A DNA stretch of 7,420 nt from Lentisphaeria bacterium (lineage in GTDB: Bacteria > Verrucomicrobiota > Lentisphaeria > Victivallales > UBA1829). Positions 1-6,391 of this stretch are shown here, in pieces; positions within the stretch are counted from its first letter, which is position 1, and each line of letters starts with the position of its first letter. The stretch lies in the NCBI GenBank assembly GCA_019408975.1, contig DXVA01000119.1, positions 1 to 7,420 on the forward strand, in the 5' to 3' direction. The translations under genes and the position numbers were made by a program. The notes under the pieces are model-generated. The model ran no database searches, was not told the DNA's origin, and saw nothing but the letters and a program-made list of their open reading frames with translations.

Positions 1-76
1 GAAGCCTGTCATTTCGCTGGAGGACGGTATTGCCGCCCAGATTGAAGAATACCGCAGCCGGGTGTCTGGCAGATGA
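1..76 (+). CDS. C-terminal end of a probable NAD-dependent sugar epimerase/dehydratase (partial)
   Basis: The frame beginning at base 2 is open from the window edge and stops with TGA at 74-76, giving the last 24 residues of a protein. The residues PVISLEDGIAAQIEEYR resemble the C-terminal helix of extended short-chain dehydrogenases acting on nucleotide sugars (UDP-sugar 4-epimerases, GDP-fucose synthase and relatives), which commonly end in a P-x-(I/T)-SLE(D/E)GI...(W/Y) pattern. The catalytic part is outside the window, so the substrate cannot be named. The stop overlaps the next start as ATGA, so the two genes are probably translationally coupled in one + strand operon. The family call rests on a short motif only. 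Confidence 0.55.
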   Translation, partial: KPVISLEDGIAAQIEEYRSRVSGR

Positions 77-804
77 GTGATTTTTCCATTATCACGGCGA
101 CCTTCAATGCCGGCGGGAGCATCTGCCGGTGCCTGCGGTCTGTGCAGGAAAACCGTCTGGCGGAAACGGAGCATCTGGTGATCGACAATCAATCCTCGGA
201 TGATACTCTGGAAAAAGTGCGTGCTTTCTGCGATGTGCGCGTGATATCGGAAAAAGACAACGGGATTTACGAGGCGATGAACAAGGGAATCCGGAATGCC
301 GGAAATGAATTGATCGCCTGCCTGAATGCGGATGACGCCTATCTGCCGGGGACGCTGAATGCGGTGATGGAGCGGTTTGATTCCGTGCCGGAAAGCGATA
401 TCGTCTACGGCAACATTCTGGTAAACGGGCGCGAAGTAAAGCCACCGAAGGGGATTGCATCGTTCGGAGGCGCCCGGATTTTTCATCCGGCGGCTTTCAT
501 CCGGCGGTCTCTGTTTGAAAGAATCGGGTATTTCGACGAATCCTGCCGGATCTGCGCAGACCTTGATTTTTTCCTGCGCGCGAAAGAAACCGGAGCCGTT
601 TTCACTTATCTGGACCGTCCCCTGACGGATTTTGCGCTCGGCGGACTCAGCACTGTCCGTCGGAAGCAGACCGCCGCGGAGTTGCGTCATATTCTGATCC
701 GCCACGGATATTCGCGTCTTTTTGCATATGCCTACTATTGCGCAATGAGGCTGCGTTCTGCAATATCCCGTATTATTTCAGGAAAACAGAAAAAGGAAAT
801 TTAA
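73..804 (+). CDS. Family 2 glycosyltransferase (GT-A fold, WcaA/WcaE-like)
   Basis: This 243-residue protein would transfer a sugar from a nucleotide donor to a lipid-linked glycan at the cytoplasmic face of the membrane. The N-terminus FSIITATFNAG is the first strand of the GT2 fold. It is followed by LVIDNQSSDDT (residues 35-45), the KDNGIYEAMNKG block (61-72) and the metal/donor motif NADD (85-88). HPAAFIRRSLF (138-148) and the CADLDFFLR acceptor-side motif (161-169) complete the usual small GT2 layout. The C-terminal 40 residues are basic and aromatic, as in peripheral membrane enzymes. The start is set by the ATGA overlap with the upstream gene; there is no strong ribosome site of its own. 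It is paralogous to the GT2 at 1892-2647. Its body is visibly GC-richer than the next gene. Donor and acceptor cannot be read from sequence. Confidence 0.93.
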   Translation: MSDFSIITATFNAGGSICRCLRSVQENRLAETEHLVIDNQSSDDTLEKVRAFCDVRVISEKDNGIYEAMNKGIRNAGNELIACLNADDAYLPGTLNAVMERFDSVPESDIVYGNILVNGREVKPPKGIASFGGARIFHPAAFIRRSLFERIGYFDESCRICADLDFFLRAKETGAVFTYLDRPLTDFALGGLSTVRRKQTAAELRHILIRHGYSRLFAYAYYCAMRLRSAISRIISGKQKKEI

Positions 805-805
805 A

Positions 806-1885
806 ATGTCATTGTATCGAAAAATAAGATCCCGAATTGGAAGAGTGATTTTTCCGAATGAATACCGTCCGAAATCGGAGTATGTCTATCCTTTTGGAAT
901 TCTGAGTTTTCCGAAAGGGTATATTGCATCTTTTGGCGACAGGAATCCGGATAAGATTTTTTATGTCATCTGGCGTGATACATTTGGTTCGGGATTTTTT
1001 TCCAATTTCACTCAGGTGATTTCCCATATTATGCTGGCGGAACAGCATGGCTGGATTCCTGTGGTCGATTATCAGAATTTCAAAACGATTTATACTGAGA
1101 AGGAACCTGTGAATGGAACATGCAACGCCTGGGAATATTATTTCAAACAGGTTTCCCCCTACTCCCTGGAAGAAGTTTATTCCAGCAGAAATGTTCTGCT
1201 GGGCGACGGCGGTTATCCTCGTATTTTCTGTAAAAGCAATCAGGAATACAGAGATTTCTGGCATAAAAAGATACATTTACAGGAATCTGTCGAAAGAGAA
1301 TTTACTGAATATAAAAAGTTGTTGGATGGAAAATATACGCTTGGCATTCATTTCCGGGGAAAAGAGATGAACACAACTGCCGGGCATCTTTTTGCTCCGA
1401 CTGTGAAACAGATGTTCAAACAGACGGATTTTATTTTGGAGCATTATCCGGTGACTCAAATATTTTTTGCCTCAGAAGAGAAGGATTATCTGGATCTTTT
1501 TCTGAAACGTTATAAAAGCAGGATGATTTATCTTCCTGCATTCAGGGCATCCAAAAAAAATGCCTATAATATGAATCCCAGACCTTTTCACTGGTATCAG
1601 CTGGGCAAAGAGGCGCTGTTGGACTCCCTGATGCTGAGTTCATGCGACCTTCTTCTATGCAGCAGTTCCGGAATTACCTTGAATGCAGTTCGGATGAGTT
1701 CCTCCCTGAAGAAAGTATATACAATCTATAATGGTGTAAATTCTTCTAATCGGTTTATCGCGAGATTTACTTATCCCATAAAAAAATGGCTGCCTTCCGG
1801 ATTGGGTGGTTTAGATGGGAAAATCATAGAATCGGACTGCATTAAAATGAAAGACAGTCTGTATAATGTAACGCCTCAAGATTAA
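806..1885 (+). CDS. O-FucT/NodZ-superfamily glycosyltransferase, probable fucosyltransferase
   Basis: This 359-residue protein has the three-block layout of the GT-B inverting fucosyltransferase superfamily that includes NodZ/FUT8 and protein O-fucosyltransferases. An N-terminal block around residues 56-92 (WRDTFGSGFFSNFTQ... and WIPVVDYQN) resembles the opening 'G-x-F-SN...PVVDW' region. GIHFRGKEMNT (180-190) matches the GDP-fucose-binding H-x-R-G-x-E/D motif. QIFFASEEKDYLDLF (218-232) matches the donor-site strand, and DSLMLSSCDLLLCSSSG (273-289) matches the late motif ending in a serine-rich loop. An AGGA site at 794-797 lies 8 bases before the ATG, which is one base after the previous stop. 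The gene is AT-richer than its upstream neighbour and carries an A8 run at 1553-1560. Family membership is inferred from motifs; fucose as the sugar is likely but unproven, and another GT-B enzyme is possible. Confidence 0.68.
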   Translation: MSLYRKIRSRIGRVIFPNEYRPKSEYVYPFGILSFPKGYIASFGDRNPDKIFYVIWRDTFGSGFFSNFTQVISHIMLAEQHGWIPVVDYQNFKTIYTEKEPVNGTCNAWEYYFKQVSPYSLEEVYSSRNVLLGDGGYPRIFCKSNQEYRDFWHKKIHLQESVEREFTEYKKLLDGKYTLGIHFRGKEMNTTAGHLFAPTVKQMFKQTDFILEHYPVTQIFFASEEKDYLDLFLKRYKSRMIYLPAFRASKKNAYNMNPRPFHWYQLGKEALLDSLMLSSCDLLLCSSSGITLNAVRMSSSLKKVYTIYNGVNSSNRFIARFTYPIKKWLPSGLGGLDGKIIESDCIKMKDSLYNVTPQD

Positions 1886-1891
1886 AGTGTT

Positions 1892-2647
1892 TTATTTTCC
1901 GTCATGTTTGAATTTCTTTATAAAGTTCCATAATGAGCAGGGAGAGATAACTCGGATCAGTTCTTTTAAAAGGAATGGAATTGTCAAATAGAGCGGTGCT
2001 TCATGAAAAAGAAAGGTCCTGAATTCAGTTCGTAATAACTCTGAATTGGACGAACTGATCCCGCTGCCGTCAAAAAAAGCGACGGGAATGTCCACGATTG
2101 AAAATTGGACTTTCTTCATAATCACTGTTCTGAAAAAGAAGATGGAATCTGAGCGTATTTTATAGGTTTCATCGTACATGCCGAAACTATTGAAGAGAGA
2201 ACGCTGAATGAATGTTGCCTGATGGGGAAAATTTACTGATAAAGCAGTAAAAAGGCTGTAATATTTCCTGGCAAGAATTCCTTCCGGGGCATCGTCGCGC
2301 ATGATTCTGCAGGATACGATTGGAATTTTCATATCCAGATGAGGTGCGATTTTTTCGAGAACGTCTTTCTCATATAACCAGTCTCCGGAATTGAGAAACA
2401 GGCAATAGTCTCCCTGGGCTTTCCGTATTCCTTTGTTCATCGCATTGTAAATGCCGGTATCCGGTTCCGAGATCCAGTATGTGATATTCTCTTCATAGTT
2501 TCTGATGATTTCAGGACTGCCGTCTGTCGAGGCGCCGTCTATGATGATGTATTCATAGTCGTGGCTTGTCTGCCGGAGGACACTGCGTATTGTCTTTTCC
2601 AGGCCATCCCTGTTGTTTCTGTTGACCGTGATGATGGAGAGTCTCAT
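1892..2647 (-). CDS. Family 2 glycosyltransferase (WcaE-like)
   Basis: This 251-residue GT2 is the last gene of the fdtA operon. MRLSIITVNRN opens the fold, IIDGASTDGS (35-44) is the nucleotide-binding loop, and SEPDTGIYNAMNKG (60-73) is the block typical of the WcaE/colanic-acid-like subgroup. LNSGD (85-89) stands where a DxD would be; the single Asp is normal for this subgroup. FPHQATFIQRSLF (140-152) and the RSDSIFFFR segment (165-173) follow. The hydrophobic, basic C-terminus (about 214-246) suggests membrane association. The start overlaps the upstream stop as ATGA, and an AGGA at 2657-2654 provides its own ribosome site. It resembles the GT2 at 73-804 throughout, so the two are paralogs of the same subgroup, probably using different donors or acceptors. 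Its stop lies six bases from the convergent gene. Confidence 0.93.
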   Translation of the reverse strand: MRLSIITVNRNNRDGLEKTIRSVLRQTSHDYEYIIIDGASTDGSPEIIRNYEENITYWISEPDTGIYNAMNKGIRKAQGDYCLFLNSGDWLYEKDVLEKIAPHLDMKIPIVSCRIMRDDAPEGILARKYYSLFTALSVNFPHQATFIQRSLFNSFGMYDETYKIRSDSIFFFRTVIMKKVQFSIVDIPVAFFDGSGISSSNSELLRTEFRTFLFHEAPLYLTIPFLLKELIRVISPCSLWNFIKKFKHDGK

Positions 2648-3696
2648 TGATAATCCTTACGAATACGGCAAAATGCAAAACAGGTATGTCCGTGAAACAG
2701 AATTCTGCCTGTCAGAATATAAAAAACGTCTTTGAGATAATCAGCCAATCTTTTTTTCCGCACTCCTTTTTTTCTGTCTGCCGGAGCAACTCTGGCGAAG
2801 GTGAACTTTGATTTTACCGCCGTTTTCCCGAGATTTTCTCTCAGAATGTCCCGTGTTCTACAGAGTTCCGTATAATATCTGCCGGTGAAGAAGTTCAATA
2901 AATCAGATGGTATATAAGGCAGCCAGATTCCTTCGCAAGGTGTGATCAGCCCGTATCTGAGCATTTTTGTTCCCTGGTAGTGAAAAGATATCAGGGGAAC
3001 ACCGCAGAGCTTTGGAATATCGGAGAGCTCATATTGATATTTGAAACAGTTCCATGGCGCGACTCCGGCGCCGGATGCAGCATTCAGGGATATGGCACCG
3101 AATTCCCCGGGCCACGTGTCAAGATACTTCTGATCCGCGAATTTGCCGTCTTCCCAGAAGTCGTAACACCATTCGATACATTGCCTTCTCCATTTCTCCA
3201 GACATTTTCGTCCTGTTTCATCATTGCGGTAAAGCTGGAATGACATATTGAAATATCCGACCTTTTCGGCAAAATCGACTGAAACAGGTGCAAAATCGTG
3301 TTCGAAAATGAGCAGTGAAGCCTGTCCCAGTCTACGATATATAGGTTCCGGCGAGGAAAAGAAATAAAGATCGGAATCCAGATAGCCGAGAATATCGATT
3401 CCCGGGAATTTCCGTAAAATGTACAGAGGCAATACCGGACTCAGAGTGAAAATATATTCCACCCGGCTCCGGTTCTCCTTGCAGGCGGAAAATTCCGGGT
3501 CGTGTGCTTCGATATCGGAAAGGGGGATTGGTATGATTTCAGGATGATGCAGCATTTGCAGATTTTGAAAGACCGTATCGTCCAGGCAGGCCACATACAA
3601 TTTGAATTCGATTCCCGTTGCTTTCAGCGAGCGGTAAAGAGTGTAGCCGTAGATCAGATAATTGCTGTCGAAACAGGTGCAGAAGTGGAATGTCAT
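2644..3696 (-). CDS. GT-A glycosyltransferase with DxD motif (nucleotide-diphospho-sugar transferase)
   Basis: This 350-residue protein begins FHFCTCFDSNYLIYGYTLYRSL, the opening of GT8-like transferases that walk along a nucleotide sugar. YLDSDLYFF (105-113) holds the metal-binding DSD (107-109). FNMSFQLYRND (149-159), FADQKYLDTWP (186-196) and GVAPWN (211-216) match a conserved family of uncharacterised polysaccharide-cluster transferases, and FHYQG (238-242) is near the end of the catalytic domain. The last 50 residues are basic (RKKGVRKKR, 308-316) and then hydrophobic, suggesting peripheral membrane binding. The start overlaps the aminotransferase stop as ATGA; its own ribosome site is weak, so it probably depends on coupling. 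Two A7 tracts in the coding strand (2773-2767 and 2757-2751) encode the lysines of the basic patch. The donor is unknown; the operon context suggests the amino-deoxyhexose made by the two preceding genes or a neighbouring sugar. Confidence 0.85.
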   Translation of the reverse strand: MTFHFCTCFDSNYLIYGYTLYRSLKATGIEFKLYVACLDDTVFQNLQMLHHPEIIPIPLSDIEAHDPEFSACKENRSRVEYIFTLSPVLPLYILRKFPGIDILGYLDSDLYFFSSPEPIYRRLGQASLLIFEHDFAPVSVDFAEKVGYFNMSFQLYRNDETGRKCLEKWRRQCIEWCYDFWEDGKFADQKYLDTWPGEFGAISLNAASGAGVAPWNCFKYQYELSDIPKLCGVPLISFHYQGTKMLRYGLITPCEGIWLPYIPSDLLNFFTGRYYTELCRTRDILRENLGKTAVKSKFTFARVAPADRKKGVRKKRLADYLKDVFYILTGRILFHGHTCFAFCRIRKDYQ

Positions 3697-4799
3697 GAAA
3701 AAAATCTCTGTGTTTTCTCTGTAATATAATTCAGTTCCGTTTCCGTCAGCTCGGGAAACATCGGAAGGCTCAGAATCATTTCATTGACTTGTTCCGTTAC
3801 TGGCAGAAGAACTGCCATTTTCCGTGAAGCATAGGCGGGCTGCCTGTGAATGGGGACTGGATAATGAATGGCTGATGCAATCCCGTTTGCGGCAAGGTAG
3901 TCCCGAAGCTGATTCCGTTTTGCACACCGGATGACGTACTGATGGTAGACATGCCTGCCTGCCGCGGGTTCTTCGGGGAGCACCAGCTCCTGAATATGGC
4001 GGAACGCTCCATTGTATTTTTGCGCAATGACCTGTCTGCGGGCATTGTCCGTTTCAAGAAACGGAAGTTTCACGGACAAGATTCCCGCCTGTAATTCATC
4101 CAGCCGGGAATTGATTCCGGGAAAGCTGCTGATAAAGCGTTTTTCCCATCCGTACTGACGCAGCGCACGAATTTTTTCTGCAAGTTCCGGATTGGAGGTG
4201 ACAACTGCGCCGCCGTCTCCCAGACAGCCGAGGTTTTTAGTCGGGTAGAAACTGAAACATCCGGCAGTTCCGAGAGAGCCGCAAGGGCGTTCTTTATATC
4301 TGGCTCCATGTGCCTGCGCACAGTCCTCAATTACCGGAATGCCCGCTTTTTCCGCAATGGCAAGAATTCTGTCCATGTCCGCCGGGCATCCGAAAAGATG
4401 CACGACGACGATTGCTTTTATAAGAGGATCTTTTCTCAGCAGTTCTTCCAGTGAATCAGGAGACATCGTGCAGGTTTTTGGGCAAATATCGGCAAAAACC
4501 GCTTCCGCTCCCGACCGCTCGATCCCGGCGACGGTGGCGACTGCGGTGTTGGCAACGGTCGCCACATGACTTCCGTTTTTGATGTCCAGAGCCCTCAGAA
4601 CCAGCTCGATTGCATCCGTTCCATTGGCACAGCCGATACACTGTTTTGTTCCGCAAAAGGCGGCAAAAGCGGTCTCGAAAGTGTCCACTTCCTTTCCCAG
4701 GATGTACCATCCGCTGTTTAAGACGGAGGTTATTTTCTTTTCCAGAAGTTCCGCATAGTGCTGCCGGGAACGCAGCGGGCTGGATTGAGGAATGTTCAT
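3693..4799 (-). CDS. fdtB: dTDP-3-amino-3,6-dideoxyhexose-forming aminotransferase (DegT/DnrJ/EryC1/StrS family, FdtB/QdtB type)
   Basis: This 368-residue PLP enzyme should transfer an amino group, usually from glutamate, to C3 of dTDP-3-keto-6-deoxyhexose. All DegT-family landmarks are present. GCANGTDAIELVL (56-68) binds the cofactor phosphate, VVHLFGCPADM (132-142) and IEDCAQAHGA (157-166, D159 facing the PLP nitrogen) follow, and SFYPTKNLG (183-191) carries the Schiff-base lysine K188. GDGGAVVT (194-201), NSRLDELQAGIL (230-241) and HYPVPIHRQPAY (312-323) complete the set. Length is normal for the family. The start is fixed by an ATGA overlap with the ketoisomerase gene and by AAGGAG at 4809-4804. 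The 3-amino assignment comes mainly from the adjacent FdtA-type gene; alone, the sequence would also fit other DegT sugar aminotransferases. The choice between Fuc3N and Qui3N is open. Confidence 0.9.
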   Translation of the reverse strand: MNIPQSSPLRSRQHYAELLEKKITSVLNSGWYILGKEVDTFETAFAAFCGTKQCIGCANGTDAIELVLRALDIKNGSHVATVANTAVATVAGIERSGAEAVFADICPKTCTMSPDSLEELLRKDPLIKAIVVVHLFGCPADMDRILAIAEKAGIPVIEDCAQAHGARYKERPCGSLGTAGCFSFYPTKNLGCLGDGGAVVTSNPELAEKIRALRQYGWEKRFISSFPGINSRLDELQAGILSVKLPFLETDNARRQVIAQKYNGAFRHIQELVLPEEPAAGRHVYHQYVIRCAKRNQLRDYLAANGIASAIHYPVPIHRQPAYASRKMAVLLPVTEQVNEMILSLPMFPELTETELNYITEKTQRFFS

Positions 4800-5224
4800 T
4801 TTGCTCCTTTCACATACTGCAGAAATGCGTCATAGTTCCGGATATAGTCGGACTCGTCATAGTAATCGGAGGCGGCGACAAGCAAAACGCATCCGCTGGA
4901 AAAGCTGTGCATTGTATGCCAGAGACAAGGTCCCAGGATCACTCCTTCATTGTCTTTCCACATCAGGACGTCCTGCCGGTTGGTTCCGTCGTCAAGAGAA
5001 AGCATGAAACTGCCGCTGATGCAGAAGATCACCTGCTGCAGGGTTTTGTGGGCATGTTTGCCGCGGATGCTGGACTGATGCTCCAGATTGTTGATATAAT
5101 AAACTCTTTTTATATCAAATGGAATGTCCCGCCGGGCTTCCATGATGCACAATGCCCCGTCCCGTTCATCAATGATGCGTTTCAACGAAACAATTCCGGA
5201 ATTGCGAACTGTGATCTTCTGCAT
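4796..5224 (-). CDS. fdtA: dTDP-4-keto-6-deoxyhexose 3,4-ketoisomerase (WxcM-like cupin, FdtA/QdtA/TylM3 type)
   Basis: This 142-residue single-domain cupin moves the keto group of dTDP-4-keto-6-deoxyglucose from C4 to C3, the step before 3-amination. RRDIPFDIKRVYYI (31-44) is the N-terminal family signature. RGKHAHKTLQQ (54-64) contains the paired active-site histidines H57 and H59, CISGSFMLSLDDG (68-80) is the cupin turn, LWHTMHSFS (101-109) holds the second cupin block, and YDESDYIRNYDAF (122-134) is the conserved tail. Length matches stand-alone FdtA-type enzymes; no acetyltransferase domain is fused as in some WxcM proteins. GGAG at 5235-5232 lies 7 bases before the ATG, and a promoter lies about 35 bases upstream, so this is the first gene of a four-gene operon. 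Whether the product has galacto (FdtA) or gluco (QdtA) configuration cannot be decided by eye. Confidence 0.92.
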   Translation of the reverse strand: MQKITVRNSGIVSLKRIIDERDGALCIMEARRDIPFDIKRVYYINNLEHQSSIRGKHAHKTLQQVIFCISGSFMLSLDDGTNRQDVLMWKDNEGVILGPCLWHTMHSFSSGCVLLVAASDYYDESDYIRNYDAFLQYVKGAK

Positions 5225-5260
5225 TTGCCTTCTCCAAGTTGGATTCCTTATGACAGCATT

Positions 5261-5288
5261 ATTATATCAGAAAAGCATAAAAAAGCAA
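5261..5288 (-). promoter_or_regulatory. Sigma70-like promoter of the fdtA operon
   Basis: Reading the - strand, TTGCTT at 5288-5283 serves as the -35 and a perfect TATAAT at 5266-5261 as the -10, separated by 16 bases (17 if TTTGCT is taken). Transcription would start near 5254, giving a leader of about 30 bases before the fdtA ATG at 5224, with the GGAG ribosome site inside it. The location, directly ahead of the first gene of the coupled operon, supports the call. Confidence 0.7.
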
Positions 5289-5294
5289 ATGACC

Positions 5295-5306
5295 TTTCTC
5301 GAGAAA
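5295..5306. promoter_or_regulatory. Perfect 12-bp palindrome next to the fdtA promoter (possible operator)
   Basis: TTTCTCGAGAAA is a perfect inverted repeat ending 6 bases upstream of the -35 hexamer of the fdtA promoter. A regulator bound here would sit just upstream of or against RNA polymerase. It has no loop and no T-run, so it is not a terminator. Palindromes of this length can occur by chance in AT-rich spacers; function is inference only. Confidence 0.25.
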
Positions 5307-5391
5307 ATTATGAATGAAACCTGATTTCAAAGGTAAGTCTCAATGAGCCTGTGCGGTCTGCCTTTTACTTTTCTCCTGAAAGGACAAAGCT

Positions 5392-5553
5392 TTAAATGAT
5401 GTTTTCCTCTGCCTGTTTGATAATGGAATTGAAGATTCTTTCCGCCGGATAGCGCTGACTCATAAGAGACACGAATTGTAATGCCCCCTGTTTGTCAGGA
5501 GTGGAATCAAGTATCTGATTTTTCCCCTCCTCAAACAGATTTTTGCATACAGG
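5392..5553 (-). pseudogene. Orphan 54-codon open stretch after the methyltransferase stop, probable gene remnant
   Basis: Directly after the methyltransferase TAA (5556-5554), the same frame stays open for 53 codons to TAA at 5394-5392. The translation begins PVCKNLFEEGKNQILDSTPD and includes SQRYPAERIFNSIIKQAEEN near its end. Its composition is protein-like: charged, helix-prone, and without runs of rare residues. There is no good start: the first in-frame ATG (5463-5461) has no ribosome site and would leave only 23 residues. The simplest reading is the surviving C-terminal end of a gene whose front was lost by deletion or recombination. Alternatives are a readthrough extension of the methyltransferase or a chance frame. 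I do not recognise the family. Confidence 0.4.
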
Positions 5554-6366
5554 TTATTCTATGTCTGACGTATGGGAAGGCAAGTTGTCTTTATGAAACT
5601 GTCGTTTCTTGCGGGCGAGAATGATATTATCCAGATAGAGATCATTGTTGACGGGAAGGCATAGGTTCAGGAATGATCCGATCAGGTTCAGCGGCATTGT
5701 GAACAGATGAATCAGGAACATGCGCAGGCGGGGATTTTTTGCCTTGATCGTTTTGAAGATGTAAGCATTCAGAAGCTGAACGATCAGAGTGATGTTATTG
5801 CAGGTCTTACGGTGTTCTATGATTTGAAACCCATGTTTTTCGAGAATATATCGCAGTCCGAATGAGGAATATCTGCCGAAATCCTGCGGTTGTTCATGTT
5901 CATCCCAGACAAAAGGTACGGTTAACAGCAATGGACCGTTATCTTTCAGGCATCTGGCCATTTCATCCAGGAATTCTTCGGGATTAAATACATGTTCCAG
6001 AACCTGGCTGGCAATAATGGAATCAAACGCCTGATCCTGAAATGGAAAAGAGTGCCCGTCATAGGTGAAATCAGCTTTTCCGGCATATTCTCCCTCCGGA
6101 GCATATTCCAAACCGGTGTAGCTTTCACATTTTATCAATTTTTCATAAGGTTTCAGGCCGCAGCCCACATCAAGAACTTTTCCATGCAGATTTTTGCCGA
6201 GTTCGCGAATTTGCTGCATAAGAGACTTCCGCGCAAAGAAAAACGGGTTGAAAAAGAGGCTCATGACGCCATCGGAAAAGGCGGCGTTGCGGTAGCTGTT
6301 CACAATTGCCTGGAAGACTGTTGCTGTATGTTTTTCTCCAGTCTGAGTTTTTTTCTGCTCATCCAT
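5554..6366 (-). CDS. Class I SAM-dependent methyltransferase (Methyltransf_11/25 type)
   Basis: This 270-residue enzyme is likely to methylate a sugar or glycan intermediate. VLDVGCGLKPYEKLI (64-78) is the SAM-binding motif I, GLEYAP (85-90) the acidic loop after strand 2, FDSIIASQVLEHV (114-126) motif II, and CLKDNGPLLLTVPFVWDEHEQP (139-160) the motif III region. GRYSSFGLRYILEKHGF (164-180) is typical of the glycan-cluster subgroup. Residues 192-238 are hydrophobic and may touch the membrane. I place the start at 6366. That ATG has AGGA at 6377-6374 with a 7-base spacer and lies 25 bases after the upstream stop. The in-frame ATG at 6432 lacks a ribosome site, overlaps the upstream gene by 41 bases and adds only a low-complexity charged leader. 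The substrate is not evident. Confidence 0.85.
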   Translation of the reverse strand: MDEQKKTQTGEKHTATVFQAIVNSYRNAAFSDGVMSLFFNPFFFARKSLMQQIRELGKNLHGKVLDVGCGLKPYEKLIKCESYTGLEYAPEGEYAGKADFTYDGHSFPFQDQAFDSIIASQVLEHVFNPEEFLDEMARCLKDNGPLLLTVPFVWDEHEQPQDFGRYSSFGLRYILEKHGFQIIEHRKTCNNITLIVQLLNAYIFKTIKAKNPRLRMFLIHLFTMPLNLIGSFLNLCLPVNNDLYLDNIILARKKRQFHKDNLPSHTSDIE

Positions 6367-6373
6367 TTTTCTA

Positions 6374-6377
6374 TCCT
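6374..6377 (-). promoter_or_regulatory. Ribosome binding site that decides the methyltransferase start
   Basis: AGGA on the - strand, 7 bases before the ATG at 6366-6364. The competing upstream ATG at 6432-6430 is preceded by CTCAAGACC, which has no comparable site. Confidence 0.6.
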
Positions 6378-6391
6378 GTTTTCTGCGGGAT

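Noticed and set aside
85..89. Missing DxD in the GT2 at 1892-2647 as a sign of inactivation (residue positions 85-89)
   Set aside because: The LNSGD form with one Asp is usual in the WcaE-like subgroup, and the rest of the catalytic domain is intact.
104..460. A 118-codon - strand frame
   Set aside because: It is antisense to the first GT2, with a Ser/Arg/Pro/His-rich translation typical of a shadow frame.
1916..1925. CTTTATAAAG palindrome as a terminator for the convergent operons
   Set aside because: It is AT-only in the centre, has no loop and no following T-run, and lies inside the GT2 coding region.
4610..5317. A 235-codon open frame on the + strand
   Set aside because: It lies antisense to the ketoisomerase and the front of the aminotransferase, both with clear family motifs. 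Its translation is rich in Cys, His and Arg without any domain pattern.
5373..5383. TCCT-GAA-AGGA hairpin in the spacer
   Set aside because: A four-base stem with a three-base loop and no T-run is too weak to support a terminator call.
5461..5463. ATG in the orphan frame as the start of a small gene
   Set aside because: There is no ribosome site upstream, and the product would be only 23 residues while the protein-like stretch begins well before it.
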